This document shows positions 1-7,044 of a stretch of DNA of 9,875 nt, piece by piece. The notes below the pieces were generated by a model. The model did not search any database. It saw only the letters and a list, made by a program, of their open reading frames with translations, and was not told the DNA's origin. A program made the position numbers and the translations under genes. This DNA is from JBFLVQ01 sp040758525 (GTDB taxonomy: Bacteria; Acidobacteriota; Blastocatellia; Chloracidobacteriales; JADJPF01), in contig JBFLVQ010000346.1 of assembly GCA_040758525.1 (NCBI GenBank), positions 1 through 9,875 on the forward strand, in the 5' to 3' direction. The stretch's first letter is position 1, and each line of letters opens with the position of its first letter.

Positions 1-271
1 CTGTCTGGGTGATTTCTACTTTAGTAGGAATCAGATTAGGATCCGTTGGTTTATTTGAATTGATATGAAAGGCTTGATCAATATCAAGCACTATTGCTAA
101 TTGAAACGAACTGCCTTGACGTACCTTATCGGTTGAAACTACCCCCTTAGGAGTAAGGGCTGGTTTGCTCTGTGCATATATAGGTTGGAGCGAGCCAAGC
201 ACGATTAATGTGAAAAAGAATAATAGACTATAACAAAAGGATCTTCTTTTCATAGTTCTCGATAATATCAT
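1..271 (-). CDS. Exported DsbD N-terminal-domain protein, 5' part only
   Basis: Reading leftward from the ATG at 271-269 gives 90 open codons that leave the window without a stop, so only the N-terminus is present. The product has a clear signal peptide (basic start, hydrophobic run SLLFFFTLIVLG, cleavage probably after IYA before QSKP), then a segment containing FHINSNKPTDPNLIPTKVEI. That pattern matches the start of the DsbD N-terminal (DsbD alpha, Pfam DsbD_N) immunoglobulin-like fold, the periplasmic module that passes electrons from DsbD to thiol partners. The ATG at 271 has AGGA (280-283) 8 bases upstream, better than the in-frame ATG at 253. The redox cysteines of the family lie further downstream, so I cannot say whether this is full DsbD, a thioredoxin fusion or a stand-alone domain. 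It is divergent from the htrA-type gene. Family call by pattern memory; fairly sure of export, moderately sure of the domain. Confidence 0.68.
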   Translation of the reverse strand, partial: MILSRTMKRRSFCYSLLFFFTLIVLGSLQPIYAQSKPALTPKGVVSTDKVRQGSSFQLAIVLDIDQAFHINSNKPTDPNLIPTKVEITQT

Positions 272-444
272 AGTGATTTTCCTAGCGACAACGTCAGTTC
301 GTAAAGACTGAGCAGTCAATGCGCACCGTTTTGCCACAGATGCATTAACAAAATTGCTACAGCAGTCCCCTCAAGAGCGCTTGGCTTTATTTGGTAAATT
401 AAGCTAGCTGAAGGGATTGTAAGAGGCTAAAAGAGTCTAGAGAG

Positions 445-475
445 GCTGGTTCGCCACTTGCATTTGCTGGTTCGC
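445..475. repeat. Two perfect 10-base direct repeats around the htrA promoter
   Basis: GCTGGTTCGC occurs at 445-454 and again, identical, at 466-475. The start-to-start distance is 21 bases, two turns of B-form DNA, so both copies face the same side. The first lies just upstream of the proposed -35 element (458-463) and the second lies in the -35/-10 spacer. The repetition is directly visible. That it is a binding site for a regulator, for example a response regulator dimer, is inference. Confidence 0.5.
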
Positions 476-486
476 AAATATATAAT
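458..486 (+). promoter_or_regulatory. Sigma-70-type promoter of the htrA-type gene
   Basis: A perfect TATAAT (481-486) is preceded, 17 bases upstream, by TTGCAT (458-463), which keeps the TTG of the -35 consensus but matches only 3 of 6 positions. The predicted transcription start is near 493-494, giving a leader of about 30 bases that contains the GAGGAG ribosome binding site. This placement also argues against a TTG start at 458. Spacing and -10 match are seen; activity is inferred. Confidence 0.55.
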
Positions 487-505
487 TTTTCCCAATAATT
501 TTTAT

Positions 506-511
506 GAGGAG
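506..511 (+). promoter_or_regulatory. Ribosome binding site of the htrA-type gene
   Basis: GAGGAG ends 12 bases before ATG 524. The spacer is longer than the usual 5-9, but this is the only strong Shine-Dalgarno match near either candidate start, and it supports ATG 524 over TTG 458. Confidence 0.55.
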
Positions 512-523
512 TTTTTGATTAAT

Positions 524-2035
524 ATGGCAAGACGAAAAGAGCGAGTTATTTTGGCGGCCAGCAGCGCCACGTTAGCGCTGGCTCTCATCTTTTCCTTCTC
601 CTTTCTCATTATTAAAGCTTTTCGCAACCAAGCGACGGCAGATACAGCACAGAATCCAGCAACGTTGCTGGCGGTTAAAGACGCGCCCTTACCTGAACAG
701 GCTGTCTCGCCGGTAGAACTTTCCACTACTTTCCGTAAGATTGCCCGAGCCGTTAAGCCTGCCGTGGTCAATATTAGCACTGTGCAGAAGGTAAAAGGGG
801 GTGCTATGAGTGGATTTCCACAAATACCTGGTTTCCAGTTTGACTTCCCAGGTGCGCCCCAACAACCTTTTAAGCAGCGCGGCACCGGTTCAGGAGTGAT
901 TGTCACCACAGATGGCTATGTCGTTACTAACAATCATGTGGTTGGCAAGGCCGACGAGATTGAAGTGAAACTGAGTGATGGACGTAAATTCAAAGGCAAA
1001 GTGGTCGGTAAAGATGAACTGACCGACATTGCCGTAGTGAAGATTGAAGGCAATAATCTGCCTACTGCGAATCTAGGTGATTCGGATGTAATGGAGCAGG
1101 GTGATTGGGTAGTTGCGATCGGTTCACCATTCGGTCTTGAGCAGACGATTACTGCTGGCATAATCAGTGCCAAAGGCCGGCATGTTGGTCGCAGTCAGTA
1201 CAACAACTTTATTCAGACCGATGCTTCTATCAATCCTGGTAACTCTGGTGGCCCGCTCGTCAATATGAGTGGCCAAGTAGTTGGTATCAACACAATGATC
1301 TTTTCCGAGTCAGGCGGTAATCAAGGGATTGGCTTTGCTGTTCCTTCCAATTTAGTGCGCTCAGTCTATGACCAATTGGTCTCCAGAGGCAAAGTCGTAC
1401 GAGGCTATCTAGGCGTTACCATTGGTGAAGTTACACCTGAACAAGTGAAAAACCTTAATCTCACGGTCTCTGAAGGCGCATTTGTCAATGATGTTCAGTC
1501 TGATAGCCCTGCAGCCAGAGCTGGTATTCAGAGCGGTGATGTGATTGTTGGCTTTGATGGTAAACCAATCAAAGATCATCATCAGCTTACTAGTCTGGTC
1601 GCCGAGACACCAGTTGGTAGACAAGCAGAAATAAAATTCATTCGTGATGGCAAACCACAGACGACGAGAGTCACCATTGTTGAGCGAGATCGTAGAGTCG
1701 ATCAGATAGGTGAAAACCCATTTGAGGAAGAGGGTAATTCTCCGGAGAGTGAGAGTGCCGGGAAATTAGGGCTTTCTGCATCTAATCTAAGTGAGGATCA
1801 GACAGCCAACCTGAGAATAAAGAATGGTGCAGTCATTGATCAGATAGTGCCCGGTGGTCCAGCGGCAGAAGCTGGCTTACAACGCGGCGATATCATACAT
1901 AAGGTCAATACCCAGCCGATTCGCTCAGTGTCCGATCTCTCGGCGGTTTTGAAGACGCTCAAGAGTGGTGACAGTATTACACTACAGGTTGAACGCAGTG
2001 GACGACTATTCTTCGCTACCTTGACCATCGAATAA
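524..2035 (+). CDS. htrA: HtrA/DegP-type periplasmic serine endoprotease
   Basis: A 503-residue S1C-family serine protease that degrades misfolded envelope proteins. From ATG 524: residues 9-30 form one hydrophobic segment followed by Lys and Arg with no convincing cleavage site, so it is probably a membrane anchor; a proline- and phenylalanine-rich loop lies at about 97-117; the trypsin-like domain covers about 118-285. The catalytic triad is visible as His138 (TNNHVV), Asp168 (LTDIAVV) and Ser241 (GNSGGPL). Two PDZ domains follow at about 294-387 (RGYLGV start) and 413-490, joined by an acidic linker (EENPFEEE-like). Two PDZ domains and this length fit DegP/DegQ-type members, while the retained anchor resembles DegS. 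A longer TTG start at 458 is open but lies in the promoter. The gene is monocistronic by appearance: own promoter upstream, hairpin downstream. Family assignment is very secure; the exact Deg subtype is not. Confidence 0.95.
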   Translation: MARRKERVILAASSATLALALIFSFSFLIIKAFRNQATADTAQNPATLLAVKDAPLPEQAVSPVELSTTFRKIARAVKPAVVNISTVQKVKGGAMSGFPQIPGFQFDFPGAPQQPFKQRGTGSGVIVTTDGYVVTNNHVVGKADEIEVKLSDGRKFKGKVVGKDELTDIAVVKIEGNNLPTANLGDSDVMEQGDWVVAIGSPFGLEQTITAGIISAKGRHVGRSQYNNFIQTDASINPGNSGGPLVNMSGQVVGINTMIFSESGGNQGIGFAVPSNLVRSVYDQLVSRGKVVRGYLGVTIGEVTPEQVKNLNLTVSEGAFVNDVQSDSPAARAGIQSGDVIVGFDGKPIKDHHQLTSLVAETPVGRQAEIKFIRDGKPQTTRVTIVERDRRVDQIGENPFEEEGNSPESESAGKLGLSASNLSEDQTANLRIKNGAVIDQIVPGGPAAEAGLQRGDIIHKVNTQPIRSVSDLSAVLKTLKSGDSITLQVERSGRLFFATLTIE

Positions 2036-2046
2036 ACCACCTTCGC

Positions 2047-2080
2047 TTGTGGGGCGTGCCAGCACACGCGCGCCCCACAG
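2047..2080 (+). terminator. GC-rich hairpin after the htrA-type gene
   Basis: TGTGGGGCG (2048-2056) pairs perfectly with CGCCCCACA (2071-2079), a 9-base stem with a 14-base loop, starting 12 bases after the stop codon. An alternative fold extends through GTG/CAC inside the loop with a bulge. No run of T follows, so it may end transcription with help from a factor or protect the 3' end of the mRNA rather than act as a standard intrinsic terminator. Confidence 0.5.
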
Positions 2081-2094
2081 TTCCTAATCCAGAC

Positions 2095-2100
2095 TATAAG
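2095..2100 (+). promoter_or_regulatory. Possible -10 element for the peptidoglycan-binding gene
   Basis: TATAAG matches the -10 consensus at 5 of 6 positions and lies in the spacer between the htrA hairpin and the next gene. No convincing -35 element is found 16-18 bases upstream, where the hairpin arm lies. It would give a leader of about 90 bases. Weak evidence. Confidence 0.22.
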
Positions 2101-2195
2101 TATTGTTCAGTTTTTTGCGGCTGCTGGCCGTATCTGGGTATTAGTGTGTGCAAAATCCATAAACATTATTTTTTAAATTGCTAAAGGATAAAAAT

Positions 2196-2615
2196 ATGAA
2201 AAAGAGTTTCTATCTATTTGTCTCTATGTTCGCAATCTTTGCGATCTTATGCGGGGGAGTTTTTGCTCAAGATAATAATCAAGAAAAGAAAAGTCCCATT
2301 GCTAACGAGAAACAGTTAACCAAAGTGCGCACCGAATATCAACCTGCTACCATTGAGAAAGCTCAACAGGTTCTTAAAGGTAAAGGCCTCTACAAGGGTG
2401 AAGTGACAGGCAAAATGGATGCTGACACACGTGATGCTGTGAAGGCTTTCCAGCAGCAACAAGGGCTTAATCCTACAGGGCGCTTGAACAAGGATACTCG
2501 TGAGAAACTTGGTATTGAACAGGTAGCAGATGGGGGAGACAAGAAAACTAAGACTACTAGCAAGCGATCGGCAAAAACGCGAGAAAGCGCGGCTGGTAAG
2601 GATGACAGTAACTAA
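2196..2615 (+). CDS. Small secreted protein with one peptidoglycan-binding domain
   Basis: A 139-residue protein. Residues 1-24 are a signal peptide (MKKSF, hydrophobic core, cleavage likely after GGVFA before QDN). Residues about 52-106 match the PG_binding_1 fold: a helix ATIEKAQQVLKGKGLYKG, then GEVTGKMDADTRDAVKAFQQQQGL and TGRLNKDTREKLGI. This family usually anchors wall-lytic enzymes to murein. Here no catalytic domain is attached; instead a hydrophilic, Lys/Ser/Thr-rich tail (about 110-139) ends the protein. ATG 2196 is chosen because AAGGA (2184-2188) sits 7 bases upstream; the frame is open back to a TTG at 2178, but that codon lies ahead of this ribosome binding site. The gene stands alone between the htrA hairpin and a strong terminator. 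Its role, perhaps wall binding or a regulator of a lytic enzyme, is inference; the domain call is firm. Confidence 0.85.
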   Translation: MKKSFYLFVSMFAIFAILCGGVFAQDNNQEKKSPIANEKQLTKVRTEYQPATIEKAQQVLKGKGLYKGEVTGKMDADTRDAVKAFQQQQGLNPTGRLNKDTREKLGIEQVADGGDKKTKTTSKRSAKTRESAAGKDDSN

Positions 2616-2641
2616 ATCAACAAACATTAATTGTTATAATT

Positions 2642-2673
2642 AAGGCTAGACTTACAATCTAGCCTTTTCTTTT
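2642..2673 (+). terminator. Intrinsic terminator of the peptidoglycan-binding gene
   Basis: AAGGCTAGA (2642-2650) pairs perfectly with TCTAGCCTT (2658-2666) across a 7-base loop, and the 3' arm runs into TTTTCTTTT (2665-2673). It begins 26 bases after the stop codon. This is a canonical Rho-independent terminator and separates the small gene from the M16 peptidase gene. Confidence 0.9.
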
Positions 2674-2699
2674 GCTTAATAAGCTTCCGCAGGTAAAAC

Positions 2700-2726
2700 A
2701 AAATATGTACACTTTCTGCATATTTT
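2700..2726. repeat. AT-rich inverted repeat upstream of the M16 peptidase gene
   Basis: AAAATATG (2700-2707) and CATATTTT (2719-2726) are perfect reverse complements separated by 11 bases. The element lies about 50 bases before the proposed ATG and inside the only space where the M16 promoter can be. It could be an operator for a dimeric repressor; as an RNA hairpin it would be weak. No convincing -35/-10 pair is seen in the same spacer. AT-rich dyads also arise by chance. Confidence 0.35.
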
Positions 2727-2774
2727 AATCTCAGCAGATCATGTGATTTTCAGGTGATGGGAGCGTTACTCTCT

Positions 2775-5579
2775 ATGTTTAGGATTACTTTTATCTGTCT
2801 ATTATTGCTGTCGGCTTTTTTTCCATTCAAATCAAAGGTTTGGGCTCAACAAGGCAATAGTACAGCCGAACCTATACGTCTAATCGAGCGCACAGAAAAG
2901 ATCAGCGAGTACCAATTATCGAATGGTCTACGTCTCCTATTAATGCCAGATCGTAGTACACCTGTTGTCACAGTGATGATTCTTTATCATGTAGGATCGC
3001 GTAATGAGGCAGTTGGTCATACTGGCGCCACACACATGCTTGAACATCTACTCTTCAAGGGCACACCAGCTTTCAACAAAGAGAGAGGTACACAACTGGC
3101 CGCTATACTAGAGAGTATAGGCGCAGATTACAATGCCAGTACTTGGTATGATCGCACTAACTATTACCAGACACTACCTTCTGACAAATTGGAACTGGCC
3201 CTAGAGCTAGAAGCCGATCGTATGCGCAATGCTTTAATAAGAGATAGCGATCGAGCAGCAGAGATGACAGTGGTACGCAATGAATTGGAGCAGAGTGAAA
3301 ATGATCCCGCTACCGTGCTTGATCTACAGGTCTATGCCACTGCCTTCCGCGAACATCCTTATCATCATCCTACCAATGGGTGGCGCTCAGATGTGGAAGG
3401 TGTTCCTACTGCGCGCTTGAAAGCGTTTTACGACACTTTCTATTGGCCTAATAACGCTACCCTACTATTAATCGGAGATTTTACGGAAGCCAATGCATTG
3501 GCGCTGGTGGATAAGCATTTTAGTGCCATACCTTCTTCATCTACAGCTATTCCACCTGTATATACAGTCGAGCCAAAACAGCAAGGTGAACGGCGATTTG
3601 TGCTACGCCGCGATGGTGAACTAGCCATTGTTGAGATGGCCTGGCATACCACACATGGACGTGACCAGGATATTTATCCATTGATTCTATTAAATACTAT
3701 CCTCACACGAGGACTTACTAGTCGCTTGCATCAGGCACTGGTAGAAAAGCAGTTGGCTGTAGAAGTCTCTGCTAATGCAGATCGACTCTATGATCCAGGC
3801 CTATTCGAGATATTTGTCACTTTACGTCCAGATGTAAAACCAGCAGATGTTGAACAAGTAGTGCATGCAGAACTTGCGCGGCTTAAAACCGATTTTGTTA
3901 CAAAAGAGGAGTTGAATCGTGCCAAAACTCTAATTCTTGCTGACTTTGCTTACCATAGCGATGGTCCAGCAGGGATTGCCGACGAACTTACTGAGGCAAT
4001 CTCGAATGGCGATTGGCATATTTATCTGAATTTTCCTAAAAATATTCAACAGACAAGCGCCGAACAGATACAGGCAGTAGTAAAGAGATATTTCTATGAC
4101 GATAATCTAACCATTGGTTACTTTCAACCCACCGAAGCTACTGCGAATGGTGAAAACAGCACACCAACTGGTAAAGCCCAACTTCTACCTACACAAGTAG
4201 GCGGACCGGCCTACTGGCGTGATAAATCCAAACCGAAAGAATTGACCGGTGCGCCAGCGCTTACCGATACACCAATCAGCAGATCACAGTCGGTCACCTT
4301 TGCTGAGCGGATCAAACGCGTAGAGATGAGCAATGGTGCAGCACTGCTTATGCTTGAACGTCGTACCTCACCCACAGTAGCAATTACTGGGACACTGCTC
4401 GCGGGAGATTACTTGGATCCACATGACAAACCATATATTGCTTATATGGTGGCAGAGATGCTTAATAAAGGGATTGCACGGCGCAACAAACTGGAATTAG
4501 CAAGTGAGTTGGAGAATATTGGCGCCGAGATCGATTTCGATGCCAGCACTTTCACGCTTAACATTAATGGTCGTTGTTTATCTAAAGATGTAGAGAAGGT
4601 AATTACATTGCTTGCGGAGATGTTATGCCGCCCCACTTTTGCTGCTGATGAGTTAGAAAAGTTGAAGACACAGACAATTGCACAATTACGCCAGAAATTA
4701 GAAGATACGGATCTACGTGCTTATGAGCGGTTAACACAATTGATCTACGAACCTACCCATCCTCTTTATCAGAAACCGATCGAAGCACGTATCAAGAGCA
4801 TCAATTCGATCACACAAGAGGATATCAGACGTTTCTATAAGGCACACTATGGTGGGGCTTCACTAATACTTGCGATTGTAGGAGACATTGAGGCAGCCAC
4901 CATTGAACGGCTAGTGCGGGATCGATTTGCAGATTGGTCAGGGGGACACTCGAAAAAATTACAAGTACCAGAAACAGTGCGGCAAAAGGTATCGCGCCGA
5001 GAGTTGATTCCTATGAAAGACAAGGCAAATGCAGATATCTATATAGGCCATGCAGGTGGATTGCGACGCAACAGCCCTGATTACTATGCTGCCATACTTG
5101 CTAATAATGCGCTTGGTCAATCTACTCTCTCCTCCCGTTTGGGCCTACGTGTACGCGATACAGAAGGCCTCACCTATGGTATCATTTCGCGTTTCTTTAG
5201 TACTGGCTTTGCTAATGGACCATGGGCAATCAGTGTTAGTGTGAATCCAGAGAATGTTGATAAAGCAGTAGCATCATCATTGCAAGTAGTACGTGAATAC
5301 ATAGAGAGTGGCATTGGCGAAAAGGAACTAGCTGCAGCGAAGGGCTCATTGATTGGTTCATTCAAAGTGCGACTAGCTACTAATGCCGGACTGGCTACAC
5401 GTCTTATGGAAATAGAGCTTTATAATCTCGGTCTAGACTTTCTTGATCGCTACCCACAGATTATAGAATCGATCAATAAGGCAGAAGTTGATGAAGCGAT
5501 TCGACGCCACTTTCATCCAGAGCAAGTAACCGTAGTAGTGGCAGGCGAGGTTAGCACTAGCAGGGCAGAAAAAAAGTAG
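2775..5579 (+). CDS. Secreted two-domain M16 zinc metallopeptidase
   Basis: About 934 residues from ATG 2775. Residues 1-24 form a signal peptide ending in KVWAQQ, so the enzyme is exported. The N-terminal half is an active M16 (pitrilysin-type) peptidase: inverted zinc motif H87-x-x-E90-H91 (THMLEHLLFKGT) with a third ligand probably Glu170 (VVRNELEQ). Its M16_C partner follows at about 200-385 (NNATLLLIGDF). After a linker near 455-510, a second M16/M16_C pair starts at about 512. There the zinc motif has become M558-VA-E561-M562, so this half is non-catalytic, as in the alpha-beta pair of mitochondrial processing peptidase, but covalently joined. Arg794 and Tyr801 (RDTEGLTYG) match the conserved substrate-binding pair. 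Starts at GTG 2754 and ATG 2757 are in frame; I prefer 2775 because GGGAG (2759-2763) lies 11 bases upstream and the signal peptide is then compact. Likely clears peptides in the periplasm or outside. Confidence 0.93.
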   Translation: MFRITFICLLLLSAFFPFKSKVWAQQGNSTAEPIRLIERTEKISEYQLSNGLRLLLMPDRSTPVVTVMILYHVGSRNEAVGHTGATHMLEHLLFKGTPAFNKERGTQLAAILESIGADYNASTWYDRTNYYQTLPSDKLELALELEADRMRNALIRDSDRAAEMTVVRNELEQSENDPATVLDLQVYATAFREHPYHHPTNGWRSDVEGVPTARLKAFYDTFYWPNNATLLLIGDFTEANALALVDKHFSAIPSSSTAIPPVYTVEPKQQGERRFVLRRDGELAIVEMAWHTTHGRDQDIYPLILLNTILTRGLTSRLHQALVEKQLAVEVSANADRLYDPGLFEIFVTLRPDVKPADVEQVVHAELARLKTDFVTKEELNRAKTLILADFAYHSDGPAGIADELTEAISNGDWHIYLNFPKNIQQTSAEQIQAVVKRYFYDDNLTIGYFQPTEATANGENSTPTGKAQLLPTQVGGPAYWRDKSKPKELTGAPALTDTPISRSQSVTFAERIKRVEMSNGAALLMLERRTSPTVAITGTLLAGDYLDPHDKPYIAYMVAEMLNKGIARRNKLELASELENIGAEIDFDASTFTLNINGRCLSKDVEKVITLLAEMLCRPTFAADELEKLKTQTIAQLRQKLEDTDLRAYERLTQLIYEPTHPLYQKPIEARIKSINSITQEDIRRFYKAHYGGASLILAIVGDIEAATIERLVRDRFADWSGGHSKKLQVPETVRQKVSRRELIPMKDKANADIYIGHAGGLRRNSPDYYAAILANNALGQSTLSSRLGLRVRDTEGLTYGIISRFFSTGFANGPWAISVSVNPENVDKAVASSLQVVREYIESGIGEKELAAAKGSLIGSFKVRLATNAGLATRLMEIELYNLGLDFLDRYPQIIESINKAEVDEAIRRHFHPEQVTVVVAGEVSTSRAEKK

Positions 5580-5584
5580 ATCCT

Positions 5585-6973
5585 TCAATTGCTCTTAAAG
5601 AAATCGATAAAGCCCTTAATGAAACTGACCATAACATTCCACCAACCACCTTCGCTTTTTACCAAATATTCTGCGAAGGCAGCACGGATAGCTGGATAAC
5701 CTTCGTTAATAAGGTTCCAGCCCGGTTGATAACGGGATCCAAGACCTTCCAATAGTGAGAGACAGCGCATTACATAGACAAGTTCTTGAGGTAGGTTGAG
5801 TGGAAATCCTTTGAACTCTTCATAGATCGCCTCAGCGGCTTCAGTAAAACGCTCTTTGGAAGCAAGCCCCTTAAAATGGAGTGCAGCAAATTTCTCTGCT
5901 GTGCTACGTGCGATCGCACGATCCGCACTAGGTAGTAGGATGCCTAGTTTATATAGGCATTCTATTACTCCATCAATATCCTTTCGTACTGCGGCAAGAC
6001 CTAGTTGCACAAGGTTTCGACGAGTTTCATCTGAGAGTGTGCGTACTACACCAAAATCAAAGATGATGATACGCCCATCAGGCCGTATGTAGATATTACC
6101 TGGATGCGGATCAGCATGATAGACACCTTTGCTAACAATCATACGCACATAAATTGTCACCAGGCGCTGCATTATCTGTCTGATACTATGTCCTTGTTGT
6201 TCCAGTTCATGAAAATGAGAGACCTTTGTTCCAGACCAGTATTCCAGCACAAGTACATGATCAGTGCAAAGTTCGGGAACCGTTTTGGGTATGATTAATT
6301 CCGACATATCAGCAACTGTGCGTGCCATTAACTCAGCATTTTGCCGCTCATGGCCTAGGTCTGTCTCCTCCCGCATACCTTGAAAAATTTCTGAGATAAC
6401 AATGCGATAAAACCTTATGAATACATCTAGTTCAGTGATTTTAAGAAGACGGAAGAGATTTTCTGCAACATATAACAATAACAGCGCAGTACGACAATCA
6501 CGTTCTAGCTGGGCAAGTATGTTAGGACGGGCAAACTTTACTACTACTTCACGACCATTATGTAAAGCACGATGCACTTGGCCAATAGAAGCAGTTGCCA
6601 GTGGCTTGATCTCAAACTCATCAAAGACTTCTGAAAGTTGGCGATGGTATTCCCGTTCCAGGGTCTGCTGTACTAGCATTGCTGGTAATGGTTGTACACT
6701 ATCTTGCAATTTGCTTAGTTCGTTAAGGTAGATGGTTGGAAGCAAGTCGCCACGGGTACTTAATACCTGGCCGACTTTAATGAAGACAATACCTAAACTT
6801 TCTAGCTTGTCACGAATTTTAATGGCGCGGCGTTGGTGAGCGGTTTCAGAAAGAATACGAGGGTTGCGCCAGAGAAAATAACGACGCCAATCGCGCAACA
6901 GACTTAAGATAACTGGCGTGGCCGTCCATAATACTCGACTGGCACGCAGTCCATAGCGAAGGTTTATGAGCAT
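5585..6973 (-). CDS. ABC1/AarF/UbiB-family atypical kinase-like protein
   Basis: A 462-residue member of the ABC1 (UbiB, COQ8) family, atypical protein-kinase-like ATPases linked to isoprenoid quinone synthesis and lipid homeostasis. Visible motifs: the family signature K66-x-G68-Q69 (IKVGQVLSTRGDLLP), the glycine-poor nucleotide loop ATASIGQVH (126-134), Lys146 in VVVKFARP, an acidic helix EETDLGHERQNAE (about 202-214), the catalytic loop HADPHPGN (286-293) with Asp288 and Asn293, and the DFG-type metal site D306-F-G. The C-terminus is hydrophobic and aromatic (WWNVMVSFIKGFIDFF), probably a membrane-contacting helix, shorter than the paired transmembrane helices of E. coli UbiB. An in-frame stop three codons before the ATG fixes the earliest start; no strong ribosome binding site precedes it. 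It follows lepB by 71 bases and is likely the last gene of the rnc-lepB unit. Whether it serves ubiquinone, menaquinone or another lipid cannot be read from sequence. Confidence 0.92.
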   Translation of the reverse strand: MLINLRYGLRASRVLWTATPVILSLLRDWRRYFLWRNPRILSETAHQRRAIKIRDKLESLGIVFIKVGQVLSTRGDLLPTIYLNELSKLQDSVQPLPAMLVQQTLEREYHRQLSEVFDEFEIKPLATASIGQVHRALHNGREVVVKFARPNILAQLERDCRTALLLLYVAENLFRLLKITELDVFIRFYRIVISEIFQGMREETDLGHERQNAELMARTVADMSELIIPKTVPELCTDHVLVLEYWSGTKVSHFHELEQQGHSIRQIMQRLVTIYVRMIVSKGVYHADPHPGNIYIRPDGRIIIFDFGVVRTLSDETRRNLVQLGLAAVRKDIDGVIECLYKLGILLPSADRAIARSTAEKFAALHFKGLASKERFTEAAEAIYEEFKGFPLNLPQELVYVMRCLSLLEGLGSRYQPGWNLINEGYPAIRAAFAEYLVKSEGGWWNVMVSFIKGFIDFFKSN

Positions 6974-6992
6974 CCAGGCTCAACGAGATGGG

Positions 6993-7037
6993 CGATCGGA
7001 TGGGCTGCCACATTCTATAGCTAGACCATACCGATCG
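6993..7037 (-). other. Hairpin in the lepB-kinase spacer
   Basis: On the minus strand CGATCGG, one bulged T, then ATGG (plus 7037-7026) pairs with CCAT-CCGATCG (plus 7003-6993), an 11-pair stem with a 22-base loop. No T-run follows, and the stem ends about 19 bases before the kinase ATG. It could be a processing or stability element that sets unequal expression of lepB and the kinase gene, or a Rho-assisted terminator. Pairing is seen; function is inferred. Confidence 0.45.
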
Positions 7038-7044
7038 TCAGCCG

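Noticed and set aside
306..317. Dyad GACTG-AG-CAGTC in the spacer between the DsbD-like and htrA-type genes
   Set aside because: Five-base arms with a 2-base centre are common by chance, and no promoter could be placed next to it with confidence.
421..450. Three loosely similar AGAGGCT-like units
   Set aside because: Only approximate similarity in purine-rich sequence, without constant spacing; unlike the exact 10-base repeats next to them.
458..523. N-terminal extension of the HtrA-type protein from the TTG at 458
   Set aside because: The TTG is part of the proposed -35 element, has no ribosome binding site, and the segment adds residues before a normal membrane anchor; ATG 524 is better supported.
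502..909. 135-codon open frame antisense to the htrA-type gene
   Set aside because: It is opposite the anchor and protease start, has no family resemblance and would cover the htrA ribosome binding site. It is a shadow frame.
2674..2684. Short palindrome GCTTA-A-TAAGC just after the terminator T-tract
   Set aside because: Too short and AT-rich to distinguish from chance; not linked to a promoter.
2721..2729. Possible -10 element (TATTTT or TTTAAT) for the M16 gene
   Set aside because: No -35-like hexamer at 16-18 bases upstream for either choice; left unassigned.
5907..5920. Perfect 14-base palindrome CGTGCGATCGCACG inside the kinase gene, including the octamer GCGATCGC known as HIP1 in cyanobacteria
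   Set aside because: A single copy within conserved coding sequence (RAIAR region); one occurrence is not evidence of a HIP1-type genome signature.
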